A stretch of 64,000 nucleotides of DNA, from contig CM060837.1 of the NCBI GenBank assembly GCA_030762175.1, positions 5,759,501-5,823,500 on the forward strand, in the 5' to 3' direction. The notes under the pieces were generated by a model. The model saw only the letters and a list, made by a program, of their open reading frames with translations, was not told the origin of the DNA and did no database searches. The number at the start of each line of letters is the position of its first letter. Position 1 is the stretch's first letter. The DNA comes from Metallyticus violacea (Eukaryota; Arthropoda; Insecta; Mantodea; Metallyticidae). Both the position numbers and the translations under genes were made by a program. Positions 54,005-64,000 of this stretch are shown here, one piece after another.

Positions 54005-55250
54005 TACCGAGGATGCCAAATATATATTTAATGTATTTCAAAGTTGAACCGAAAAACAATAGTAATGTGTAGTATGATGTTCTGTAAACAGATGTGACTC
54101 ACATTACGTTATGATAGCGTTGCTACAACAAAATTGGAGCCAAGATTATCGTTTGAACAGCGGAAAGCAATTTTGAAGTGGTATTGGAAAACCGAGAATG
54201 TTGTTGAAGTTCAAAGACAATGAAGACGTGTGTACAGAACAGAACCGCCAACGCGAGTAACAGTTGCACGCATTCGAGACAAATTTGAGACTCGTGGTAC
54301 CGTATGCGATGTTCAGATCTGGGAGACCTCGCACAGTAACAAGCCCCGCGTTCTCGGCTGTGGTTTTGGAACGTTTTGAGCACTCACCGCAGAAATCTAC
54401 AAAGCAATGTGCACGAGAGACTGGGATTAGCAGAACCAGCGTACGTCGTATTGTTAAAACAAAAGTTGAACTTTTGCATGCATTAAGTGAAGATGGCCCT
54501 CATTGGTTTCGGAACATGGTGCAAGAGGACGAGGTCTTGGTAGGGAATGTGGTTTGGTCCGATGAGGTACAATTGAAGTTGAACGGAGCTGTTAACCAGC
54601 ATAACTGTCTACTGGTGTGCAAGCAATGCGCATGTTATTTTGGAAAAGGCTGTTAATTTACCTGAAATAAATGTTTGGTTGTAATCTAGGGTTCTAATTG
54701 GACCATTCTTTTTTGAAGGAACAGTAACTGGTTCAGTGTATCTGAGCATGATACGCATATTCGTCTTACCCGCCATTCATACACTCTATGGAAATGAGGA
54801 AATTTATTTCCAACAGGATGGTGCACCACCACCATCGCATTATCATCGAGAGATATGTGCGTGCCTTGATGACAATCTTCCAAGGCACTGGATAGGACGA
54901 AGAGGTCCGATTGAGTTTCAACCGCGTTCTCCGGATCTAACTCCGCTGTACTTCTACCTATGGGGAATTCTTAAGGATGTTGTATATCGTAGAAAACCAG
55001 CTACACTGACAGCACTTCGGGAAGAAATTGAAACGGCATGTGATGAGGACACTTTCGCAATCGTTACTCAATCAGTAGTTCAACGTACTCAGAAGTGTAT
55101 CGACGCATTTTGAGCAACTGTTGTAACTGTAAAAGTCTAAGATGATTAGTGCTCATCATTTTCTGTTTGTGTGAATTCAGTTTTGTTATGTTAACACAGT
55201 TTTTTCTTTGCTTGAAGTGTGTATACATTTTTTGGCACCCTATGTATATA
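54005..55250 (+). mobile_element. M1 mariner-like element, longest copy
   Basis: About 1.25 kb from CGAGGATGCC to GGCACCCTATGTATA (inverted ends). The transposase frame begins at 54134 with TTG where the 14-kb copy has ATG (TTGGAGCCAAG versus ATGGAGCCAAG). A TGA replaces the tryptophan of QRQWRR. It continues with SGRPRTVTSPAFSAVVLERF (linker), STKQCARETGISRTSVRRIV, VVWSDEVQLKL (first acidic block, shifted), IYFQQDGAPPPSHYHREI (second D), RHWIGRRGPIEFQPRSPDLT and PLYFYLWGILKDVVYRRKPA (third D changed to Y), ending QRTQKCIDAF and a stop. Structure nearly complete, function lost. Confidence 0.9.
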
Positions 55251-55254
55251 CATA

Positions 55255-56440
55255 TCATTTCATGAGTTCAAAGGAAAAATAAAGATCCCTTTTCTTAACC
55301 AAATAGTGTTAATATCTCAAAACAATCAATTTTGGACTTGATGGCTTCTGTGGATATGATAAAATTAAGTGCACGATGTCGAAGAAGCTGTATATGATTT
55401 GAAGAAAACGAACAATAGAGAGAATATACGGAAAAAATGACTGGAAAAAAATTTGTAATAACTGTGAAGAAAATATTAGTGAGAGGCAAGGTGCTAGCAG
55501 AAAGTAGAAGAGCAAACTAACAATGTAGCAATTATTATGATTACTTTGATTTATTAATATTGTTTTTCCCCCACGGACAGAAGAGATCTGCAGGTTTTAT
55601 TTCTACACAGTGTACTTCAAGTTTTATCACTCGGCAGTTATCGCTTTGACTGCCGACCTACCAGCGGCAGTGAAACGGGCGACAAACTTATGAAAGATCC
55701 AGTACGTCCTGATATTCTCAAAGAACTTTATACCAGTTCTAAATTTCACTTGACTAATAAATTAACAAAGACTTTGTAATTATAGTACAAAACAAAGGCA
55801 AGCGTCTCGTACATTATCTTACTTAGACACGTTTTTGGAGCTGTATTTAACGCCACTGCATCATGCAGAACTGTGCAAACACTTCATGGCCGGGCGGTCT
55901 CCAGATAAATTATACGGTACACATACCAAATAATGCGGCGAACCAGTTCTTTAAATTAGCCAGAAACGAAAGTTAAACATTTCGGCTTAACTTTATCAGT
56001 CCACTTAACTAGCGGGTGTAAATCTTTCACTAGCAGAGAAATGAAAGGAACAGCGAAAATATTTCGCATTGCGTACTAAATCAAAGAGAAAAGAGCGAAA
56101 CATTCGGTTCCCTGCAAAGGAAACCAGATTAGCAGGCTCGCCACTTAATTGCAACCCAGTCAGGCAGCCTAACCAACCAAAAAGCTCTAGCTTGATTTAT
56201 GATAGCTGTTCGCATTTGCCACCATTCCAGTGCGAACCGGAGTTAGGACACGTTCGATTATGACGCAATACCTACACCTTAAAACTTCACCTATAAAGCA
56301 ACTCTTTCCCCCAAACACCTGCCTTGTTCCCTTGAACTTGGGCATTCCCCTTAATCTTGCACAGCGTAGTGATATTGTAGCTGCTTTCTGAGGCCGGATC
56401 GTCTCTAAGGAGCTGCTACGTGACGGATGTATATCTTTTT
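55255..56440. other. Intron, nothing recognised
   Basis: No family recognised; short frames near 55295-55515 and 56069-56263 show no motif. Confidence 0.45.
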
Positions 56441-56446
56441 TGAAGA

Positions 56447-56707
56447 TTTGTTTTATTTAAGAACGCTCTTTAACAGCTCAGGTCATCAGCGTCCCATTCA
56501 ATTCATGGCGTGAAACGGCCGACAAATTTTGCTCAGAGGCCTCTTCTTTCAGGCTTGAGGTTCTTTTTCGTGCCGTAAATGTACGACACGGGACTCACAG
56601 CTTTACTTTCCTTCCGAAGGAAGTCATGCTTTGGATTTTTACGCCCGAAAAAATCCATCGGTCCTGGCCGGGTTTGAACCTACGATCTTGAGTTTAGAAG
56701 GCAAGCA
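56447..56707 (-). mobile_element. SINE S2, 5'-truncated head
   Basis: Reverse S2: AACAGCTCAGGTCATCAGCG, CCTCTTCTTTCAGGCTTGAG, TAAATGTACGACACGGGACT, ATCGGTCCTGGCCGGGTTTG, ending at GAAGGCAAGCATTA without the A-box half. Confidence 0.88.
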
Positions 56708-56799
56708 TTATTTTACATGAGTAAATACACACGCGATTCCCAAGACGCAGCATGAGATGATAACACACAGTGGTATGAGGAGCATTTAAAAAGATTTGA

Positions 56800-57935
56800 A
56801 AGCGTCACGTTAAAGTCCAAGCTAAGGCTGAATTCGAAAATTTATCCTCACAATCCTCACAAAGTACTGCCCATCTCTCTCCACACACAGCCACTTATCA
56901 AAAGCACTACGGTACTCGGACTGAGATGTTGTACACACAGCTGAATTTATAGCTTGAGCAAGAGCCTGCACTCGTTTAAAAGATTTTTCAGCAATGTAAG
57001 ATTTCACTCTGGAAAACAACAGAAGGTGCACGAGGTCAGGGCTGCAGGGTGCATTCAAGTAACTGGACTTCCAGTTTCCTTAGCTGTTCTGTAAGGAGAC
57101 ACAATGGCATTGACGTTTCTGTTTTGGACGTCGCCGCCTCAGCTCTTCAAATAAAGGATCCACAATATAAATGCAATAGTATTCTCCATTCAATGTCATT
57201 CCTTCTGACATACAGTCAAACGTGGTCCTTCATAGTTAAAGAAAACAGCGAACATTCGCTTCCGAGAATGAAAATCTTACTGAAGAACAACTGATCTTGA
57301 GTCATTCTCATTCACCCACACGCAGTTCTGAGCGTATACCAACTTTCATCACCAGTACATATATCTGTCAAACGTTTAGGAATATTTAGTGAAACATGCT
57401 CAGCAGTTTCTTTACACGCCCTTTTCTCCTCTTCTTCTCTTCATTGGTTAGGGAATGTAGAATCCATTTTGCACAGATTTTTCGCAGCAAATATTCATGT
57501 AGTATACTGTCAATGCTGCCAACACTGATACCCGCTTACATACTTGGTATTTCAACAGTAATGTGTCCATTTTCCTCCATTAAGTTCCTCACTCTTTGAA
57601 TTGTTCTCTCGTTCACAGCTTCCCAAGGCCGGCCAGAGCGAGGGTTGTCTTTCAGTCTCTCGCCCTTCTTCAAATGATCAAATCCATCTTGCAATGATAT
57701 CAAATGAACACACTTGATCACCATGAACAGCTACCAAGCTGTCGTGGATTTTTTTCGTTCTTTCACCTGCCTATAGTGTGTGAAAACGTAGAATGTAAAG
57801 TTTTCTGTAGAAATATTCATGATTTTTCAGCAGCTATTGACACAGCACTGAACCTAACAGACTGTACGACAATGACTATGCAAGTTAACCTGCACTTATG
57901 CACATTGTGATAGCTTAAGGTTCATTGTTGACAGC
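56800..57935 (-). pseudogene. mariner transposase remnant
   Basis: Ordered pieces on the minus strand: FDHLKKGERLKDNPRSGRPW (linker), NERTIQRVRNLMEENGHITV, ISVGSIDSILHEYLL (second HTH), RKICAKWIPHSLTNEEKKRA, RLTDICTGDESW (first catalytic D), then degraded middle, NAPCSPDLVHLLLFSRVKSY (third block), and FDKWLCVERDGQYFV (C terminus). The segment holding HDNA.. is unrecognisable. Shares its 5' part with the copy at 63.64 kb. Confidence 0.85.
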
Positions 57936-57939
57936 TGCT

Positions 57940-58455
57940 TTAGTTACATTTTTGTAGACATTATTGTCCAACAATGGATATACTGGTTGCAAAGTTTTTT
58001 CAAAGCTCATCGTAACAGTGTCCTAGCAGTAAATTATTTCTTGTTGATCAGTGTACACGAGTGGTAATCTGCAGCAAGTATAGACAGTGAAATCAACGTG
58101 TAATTTTTTATTGAAGCAGTTAAAAAAATATGTAGAAGGTTTAGGTAATATTTGATTACGTGTGGACTGTCAAAGGATCGGAAAAAAATCAAAATCAGTT
58201 CTATGATCGTGGCCCAGGGAATGCAATTTCCATTGACATGTTTCAGAATGAGCCTCTGTTGGGCAGGTGGTAGCGAGAGGTCTAGAGGTGACAGCAGTGA
58301 TATAAGGCCTGGAGATATTCTGCTTAGGGTGAAGCGTATCATTTTGATGTTACGTTTGCATTAGTGGGTATTTTACCGCTAATATGCATCAGGCATTATG
58401 GACTAATAACATTTGGAACTAACTGTAATTTTACGCACTGTCGTGAAATATATAT
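57940..58455. other. Intron, nothing recognised
   Basis: A 102-codon minus frame (58034-58342) shows no motif. Confidence 0.45.
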
Positions 58456-58459
58456 ATTA

Positions 58460-58790
58460 AACGTGCACCTTGTTACATCTGCAGAAAGGAGCTTGACAAT
58501 TTAGAGAATTTGCAGAAAATGGGAAATGAACGTCAACAAAACTAAAATTATAATTTTTAAAAATGAATCAGTTTACAGTAAGAATGAGAAATGGAAATAC
58601 CAGAGCATGAAACAGAGGATCTAAAATATTTTCATTATTTATGTGTAACTCTCGTATGAAGGGAAGATGGTTTATAAATATATCCTGAATTTAATTCGTT
58701 TTAATTAATGATTGATAGGATTTCTGTAGATTGGTGCTACAGATAAGTTTCCATTCCGACCCTCAGTACATTAAATGAATTACAGAAGGA
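58460..58790 (+). pseudogene. LINE reverse-transcriptase fragment
   Basis: Read across frames: AERSLTI, ENGKWEMNVNKTKIIIFKN, ESVYSKNEKWKYQ, ETEDLKYFHYLCVTLV and SVDWCYR. This matches the NLEEF..KW.L.VN.SKTKVMIFR ... FTYLGVTL region just after the catalytic YADD box of a non-LTR element. Frameshifts and one stop break it. The catalytic box itself is not visible. Confidence 0.75.
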
Positions 58791-58892
58791 TATTTCAGGC
58801 CAGGGATAGGAGAGGGTCGCGACAATATGTCCAATAGCTTTTATTACATTTTAAAATATATTTATACTCAGATGTAGACGTAAAACTGGAGC

Positions 58893-58953
<61 letters not shown>

Positions 58954-59235
58954 CTGCAGCTATAAAAAGGAAGAGTACAAAAGAGCAACAGAAAAAAGAG
59001 AATAACAAAGAAAGAAAAGGAAAAGACGTAAACACGAGAGAAAAAAGAATAACAATGGAAGAAAAAGTAAAATTAAAAAAAAAATAAGTAAATAAATAAT
59101 AATTATGATGGAAAAAGAACATAAAATAGGTCGGGTTAACAAGGGAAACAGTAAAGATTAGAGCTAAAGAAGGAAGAAATCACTGAAAGGAAAAGGACAG
59201 AGAAAGCAAGTGAAATAAATAGGGTAGGCGAGAAA
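58893..59235 (+). repeat. (AAT)n followed by purine-rich tract
   Basis: (AAT)n about 20 units (58893-58953), then about 280 bp of A/G-rich + strand, the same arrangement as beside exon A at 50.9-51.2 kb. Confidence 0.9.
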
Positions 59236-59239
59236 CGAG

Positions 59240-59595
59240 TGGTGTAGCAGGCAGTGATGAACGGTCTCGCATCTCTGTGGTGCACTGTAATTCCCAGCTG
59301 TTGAATTATAAAACGTCTCCAAAATGAAATTAGGTCAAGTCTAATATCAGCTGCCCTTTACAATGTCTACGGATCCCTCACAGATATTCAGATTACACCA
59401 TCTTGCTGTGTTTCGCTTCATGCTACAGAATGACATGCGCGATATGAAAGTTGTAACAAATAGTACACCTTTTGGTTTTACAACTTTTTGCTGAATCATT
59501 TTAATTTTCAATTGACGAAAACAGCCTCGGATATTCAGTAGGCATTCGTGTTCACTACGAAAGTTTTGAGACATGTCAAATTGGGAGGGGGTTGA
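59240..59595. other. Intron, nothing recognised
   Basis: Possibly 3' flank of the next mariner; no motif seen. Confidence 0.4.
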
Positions 59596-59599
59596 CTAA

Positions 59600-60490
59600 C
59601 TCCGACTGTTGTATTTTTTTCAAAGTGCTTTCCATCACTTTCTCTTCTTGTTTAATAAAGCACGCCTCAAGGATGAAAAGTTCATTTTCATAAGCAACCA
59701 CAGCCTCTTCAGAGATGGAAACTTGCTTTTCTCGCATGCGATTTTTTTACCAAAGAAATGCAGCCAGGTAAGGATTGTAATCAGTAAGACTCACGAGCCT
59801 GACTTCTGTGGACTCCATTGTTGATGTGAGCAGAGGCGTTGTCATGGTGAAGCAGGATTCCCCTCAGTTCTGCACTTGGACGGCGTTCTCGGAGCTTGTC
59901 GAAAACTTTCGGCAGGGAGACTGAGCAGAGTTACTCCAGAGGAACTGTAGTTACCATTTTCTTCCCAACGCTCCAACCCCTCTTAGCTTCCATTGGTAGA
60001 TTGTCATCTGGAAAGATCCAAACTACCAACTATCTCAAATTGGTAAATCCATATTTCATAACCCTTGATCACATCAGAAACACGCCTTGAGTTCCCTCCG
60101 TCGCATCTCTGCAGCATTTCTTCACGTCATTCGATGGTGTCAAATTGTGGGGCACCCAACGGGAGGAAACCTTCCTTACATGAAGATGATCATGCAGGAT
60201 TTTTGATTCTGCTGGCGATCCAATCTGAAAGGCTGCCTCACATCCTTGCCATTCTTTCCATTGGGACAATGATTTCCTCAATCACTGTCGTTGCGAGGTC
60301 CATTTCTCTCCTAATCTTGCAGTGAGGTTCGGCTCCTTTTAAATTTCACATACCAGCGGAAAACGGTTGCCCTAGATGGAGCAAAGTCCCCAAATGCCTG
60401 TTGCAAGCGTTCACAGTTCTGAGGCCAGCTCGCAGTTCTGTTGGGTTTGCTGGTAAAGGAGGCGAAAACTGAATCTTTGACATAGATCTA
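59600..60490 (-). pseudogene. mariner transposase remnant
   Basis: Minus strand in order: LQQAFGDFAPSRATVFRWYV then KFKRSRTSLQD (HTH), KSCMIIFM and RKVSSRWVPHNLTPSNDVKK (RWVP block), TEGTQGVFLM (end of the conserved block), GILLHHDNASAH-type second D (decayed), ISEEAVVAYENELFILEACF and QEEKVMESTLKKIQQ near the end. Several frameshifts. It sits tail-to-head with the IS630-like remnant at 60.5 kb, which reads the same way. Confidence 0.82.
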
Positions 60491-60499
60491 TAGAGAAAC

Positions 60500-60518
60500 A
60501 GAGAAAGAGAGAGAGAGA
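60500..60518. repeat. (AG)n microsatellite
   Basis: Short GAGAGA run between the two transposase remnants. Confidence 0.8.
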
Positions 60519-60524
60519 GACCAT

Positions 60525-61330
60525 AGTGTTAGGTTTGGGAAGCGTGAAGGCCATGAAAGAAATTGCTGATAATCACTCCCACCATAAACAATTCATCGGT
60601 TTATCAAACTCCTGTTTTAAAATTCGCGAATACTGTGATGAAATGGAATGGAGCACCATCCTGTTAGTAGAGCAAATTCACATTGTCAGTCTCCAGCTGC
60701 GGCATCAGTCAATTTTCCAGCATGTCCAGATACACGTGTCCTGTAATGGTCTTTTTGCAGAAGAAAAAGGGATCATAAACTTTAAACTGGGAGACTGCAC
60801 AGAACACATTGACTTTTGGTGAGGTTGGAACGTGTTGCGCGATACCGCGGGTATTTTCTGTGCCCCAGATTCCCAAATTGTGTATGTTCACTTTGCGGCT
60901 CACAAAAAATAAAAAAAAATGTAGCTTCATCGCTGAAGACAAGATTATCACCAAACCTATCTTCTTCCATAAGTTGTTGCAACCGTGCACAAAACACAAA
61001 GCGTCGCACTTTGTCATTGGGAACCAGGGTTTGGAGCAATTGCAAGCGACAAGGCTTTGCAAACAAGATTTTCGAAACATTCATTGTGGAATGTTCAGCT
61101 CTGCTTGCTCTGTTTCCCGACTATTGAGTGAAACTCACCCGCCAGCGCTCAACAATTACTTTAGTCACTGTAGGCCGACTAGCCGATTTTCCCTTACAGA
61201 GCCATCCTGGAGCTGTAAACTGCGCAGACCATCACCGAATGAAGATGACAGTCGCTGCATTATTTTTAAACTTCGTTCTGAAGTGTCGTTACTCTGGGAT
61301 AACAGACTGGTGTGATAAAATTAAAGCTTA
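60525..61330 (-). pseudogene. IS630-like transposase remnant
   Basis: Minus strand: WLCKGKSASRPTVTKVIVER (GRP-type hinge after the HTH), SLNSRETEQAELNIPQ, MNVSKILFAKPCRLQLLQTL, VPNDKVRRFVFCARLQQLME, EDRFGDNLVFSDEATFFFIF (first acidic block), SPKVNVFCAVSQFKVYDPFF, FFCKKTITGHVYLDMLEN (open to 60709) and LMPQLET; then a QDGAPFHF second D. The third block is gone. Two long overlapping open frames (123 and 100 codons) show that only a few indels separate it from coding. A relative lies at 37.9-38.5 kb. Confidence 0.87.
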
Positions 61331-61334
61331 GATC

Positions 61335-63010
61335 TACTTTCTCAGCGCCTGTCGCTATTTTTACTAACTACTGCGCTCTCGCGGAAGAAATCCGGAAAGT
61401 GGCTGAAAGAAAACAAAACTTTTTTGTGTTGTTCTATGCACCTTAAAGTTTTGTGATATGTTCAGTAATACAGCTGCAGTACATTTATGAAACAGCTTCA
61501 ATCATTTGCAATAATTGTGTAGTAATGCTTTTTAATGGTTGGGATTTTCAATTTGGAGAGCGTAACAATAGGCTTAAATACTCTACATAAATGTCACTCC
61601 AAATACGTAGCAGGCACAATAAAAAAAAACGAATAAAACATTTAAAAATAAAGTGCAAAAGCAGAAATATCTAGAGATTATTAAAAAAAAATCAGAAATG
61701 TTAAATTTCTCTCCCAAGGCTTCCATTCTATTCGAACTGATTTTGAAAACAGTTTATCATATTTAAAAATCTCTGCAGAGTGCCACACGATAGACGTAAA
61801 TCTGCAATTTACTTCTGATAGTTTTCAACAATTATGCATTCATTGTTGTATAGTATTAATTTATTATCCGTATCGATTAACTGCTTTTTAGTAAGTTGTT
61901 AATTTATTCTGCTCTAATATCAGGAATGACTACAACTGCATGATGGGAAATACTGACTTTATTACTATAGCGTTCTGGTAGTCGCGAACATTTATTAATT
62001 TCTGTTACATCCCGGCTACCAGCGCAATAATGTGACCAAGAGATCTGATTGGACACAAGAAAGCGACCAATCAGCGATAGGAGTGAATGTTGCAGTAAAA
62101 TAAGACAGAGAGGTAAGAATCAGGGTGACAACTGCGGAAAGCAATTTAATGACAAAGCTTGAAAGTCTTAGCAATATCTTCTGTTTGCTTGATCGAGACT
62201 TGAAGAGGATTTAGTTTCTCCTGGTCAATATCTCCTGATTTCACACAGTGGACTTAAACTTGCTTTATGTTCCTGAAAGAGGCGCCTATAACCGTTAAGG
62301 GTGAACGCAAATAGAGGAATTTATGTGCGGCAGTGTTACGATAAGAAGGAAATGGACTGTATTGCCAAGTAAAACATTTTGTTTTGAGCTCAGAGCGAGA
62401 AACCGCTTCACTCCAACGTAATGCATCTTTACCCTGCAGATGCACAAATACATCGTTCTAAGCGCTTTGTGGTAAAGGAGTTCACTATTATTAATAATCG
62501 CATTTTTATTTAATTTTGTTAATATCCTGTTTTATATATCGTCGTAATTCTTAAACCAACCACTGACATATTCGGAAGACAGAGAGTACATTGTTTTAAC
62601 CAGAGCCACGTCATCACACACCAGAAATGGACTTTTGATGTAGCGGGAAATTTAAATTACGGTACCAAAAGTTTTATTTCTTTTCTAAAAAAAGATGTGC
62701 TTTCACATCTCTCCGACCTTGACCCGGATCGATCTCGTGACCTTTGAATACTTATCTCCCTACCATCATCTGTCATAGGAAAAAGAAGAAACTGCTTAAA
62801 TTCCGACACGGACTTGAAAGCATATGTTTCTAACTTATAAGAAATGTAAAAGCATCAGAAATCTTGCAGTAATTTTAAAATAATGTTACGAACAGTTGAA
62901 CATCAGCTGCTATGTTTTGTTGACGATCACATTTCAAGCATCCAAGGCTATTTTTACTCGCAGTATGGCTAGCTGCCTGCTCGTTGTATAAATAATATTG
63001 TTAGTGATGA
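61335..63010. other. AT-rich intron, nothing recognised
   Basis: No family recognised. GACCCGGATCGATCTCGTGA near 62720 recalls a reversed SINE B box but has no supporting body. Confidence 0.5.
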
Positions 63011-63014
63011 GTTG

Positions 63015-63430
63015 TTGGCAAATTTCGAAGGAATTGAATAGATTTTTTTAAAAAAATTCTTCAAATCTCCATAGATCATTCTTAATAGGCACAAAAATTG
63101 ACTATGACAATATGTATGTGTGTCTGTTAACGCTCTAGCGACCGTAATTTTTTTTTTAACGAAACTCAGTACATGCCATCGAAAGAACAAATTAAAAATA
63201 GTTTCTAAAATAAGCGTAGTCAGATTATTAGAAGTGCGGGTTTACCTGAAGGCCAAAATTTAAAAATTACTCTAGCTGCACCAATATTTGTTTTTTAAAT
63301 AGTATACACCATTTAAATAGTACTTTCTAAAAATTACGGAAATTGAACAATTAGGAGTAGGGGTATGCCTGAAAATCGAAATTAAAAAAGCGCTCTAGTG
63401 TTTAATTTTCTCTCAATTGTTTAAAAAAAT
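63015..63430 (+). repeat. R-family element, complete small copy
   Basis: Head TTGGCAAATTTCGAAGGAAT, TTCTTCAAATCTCCATAGAT, TAATAGGCAC; array start GTCTGTTAACGCTCTAGCGA (63124-63143); landmarks at about 63131, 63269 and 63392 (137 and 123 bp apart). The 3' end TAATTTTCTCTCAATTGTTT matches the end of the 15-16.5 kb array (TAATTTGCTCTACATTGTTT), so the ends of the family can be set from these two copies. Confidence 0.85.
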
Positions 63431-63639
63431 TCATAATTTATATTGATGCGTATTGTTCATTTTTGACAAATTTTGCTTTCACGCTTTCAAAGCTAATTAA
63501 ACCGAGAGAACAGGAACTTCTCTTTATGAGTTTAGATCACAACTTCAGCAGTTTTAAAGGTAGTAAAATAATTTTTCAAACGTAATGAAGACGCTCATCC
63601 ATAAATGAACATCTAAATACCCGAATGCTATGAGTGGCA

Positions 63640-64000
63640 TTCAAAAAGTTTTGCAAGCAGCCTATCAATGTTAGACAGTAATGTGTAATGTAGGCGACAA
63701 CAATGGATATACGTAAGTGCATAGTCCGTTGAGTTCAGTTCTGGTTTCAATAGAAGGTGAAAAATCATGAATATTTCTAAGGAAAACTTTACATTCCACA
63801 TTTTTACACGCTATAAGCCAGGTGAAAGAGCGAAACAACCCACGAGGACATGGTAGCTGTTCATGGTGATCAAGTGTGTTCATTTGAAACAATTACAAGA
63901 TACATTCGATCATTTGAAGAAGGGCGAGAGACTTTGAAAGACAACCCTCGCTCTGGCCGGCCTCGGAAAGCTGTGAACGAGAGAACAATTCAAAGAGTGA
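63640..64000 (+). pseudogene. mariner 5' part, runs off the window
   Basis: Same family as 56.8-57.9 kb but on the other strand: ATGAATATTTCTA.GGAAAAC start, FHIFTRYKPGERAKQPT, then FDHLKKGERL and, after a frameshift, the NPRSGRPRKAVNERTIQRV equivalent. A stop (TGG to TAG type) follows PTRTW. The window ends inside the linker, so the catalytic part was not seen. Confidence 0.82.

Noticed and set aside
53600..63430. Tandem repeats as a CRISPR-like array
   Set aside because: Units are about 140 bp, degenerate and contiguous without unique spacers, in a eukaryotic intron.

Overview
This is eukaryotic genomic DNA. It is AT-rich and transposon-dense and carries a single recognisable host gene, split by very large introns. 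The residue-level look of the gene, the exclusively Tc1/mariner, LINE and tRNA-SINE repeat content and the intron size suggest an arthropod, most likely an insect with a large genome. A cockroach or termite type genome is a guess I cannot test here.

Host gene. Four minus-strand exons (51343-51204, 36389-36182, 18140-17761, 2673-2514) form a phase-consistent series of a discoidin domain receptor tyrosine kinase (Ddr). In order they encode the middle and end of the extracellular discoidin-like (DS-like) domain, the stalk with the single transmembrane helix, and a tyrosine-rich cytoplasmic juxtamembrane piece. Each exon has an AG acceptor and a GT(A/G)AG donor. The phases 1-0, 0-1, 1-0 and 0-1 chain without conflict. 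The signal peptide and first discoidin domain must lie beyond position 64000, and the kinase domain beyond position 1. The complete introns are about 14.8, 18.0 and 15.1 kb.

Introns. Almost everything else is repeats: about 25 broken Tc1/mariner/IS630-type transposons from several lineages and in both orientations; two multi-copy tRNA-derived SINE families (S1 with seven copies, S2 with five) and one single-copy candidate (S3); three LINE reverse-transcriptase fragments; an unnamed element family (R) built from tandem units of about 140 bp at six loci; an unnamed interspersed repeat (R2) of about 0.8-0.9 kb with three copies; long purine-rich tracts that all lie on the same strand; and many microsatellites. 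No transposase is intact.

Layout. 0-2.5 kb: intron with a transposon fragment and an S1 SINE carrying a perfect 17-bp target duplication. 2.5-17.7 kb: intron C-D, with Tc1/mariner remnants, a 1-kb purine tract and the largest R array. 18-36 kb: intron B-C, the most repeat-dense part. 36-51 kb: intron A-B, with LINE pieces and the R2 family. 51-64 kb: upstream intron with five mariner-type remnants and two R loci.

I see no coherent multi-gene system. The points most worth following are the R and R2 families, a 50-bp palindrome at 35.7 kb, and the strand-biased pyrimidine tracts in the Ddr pre-mRNA.
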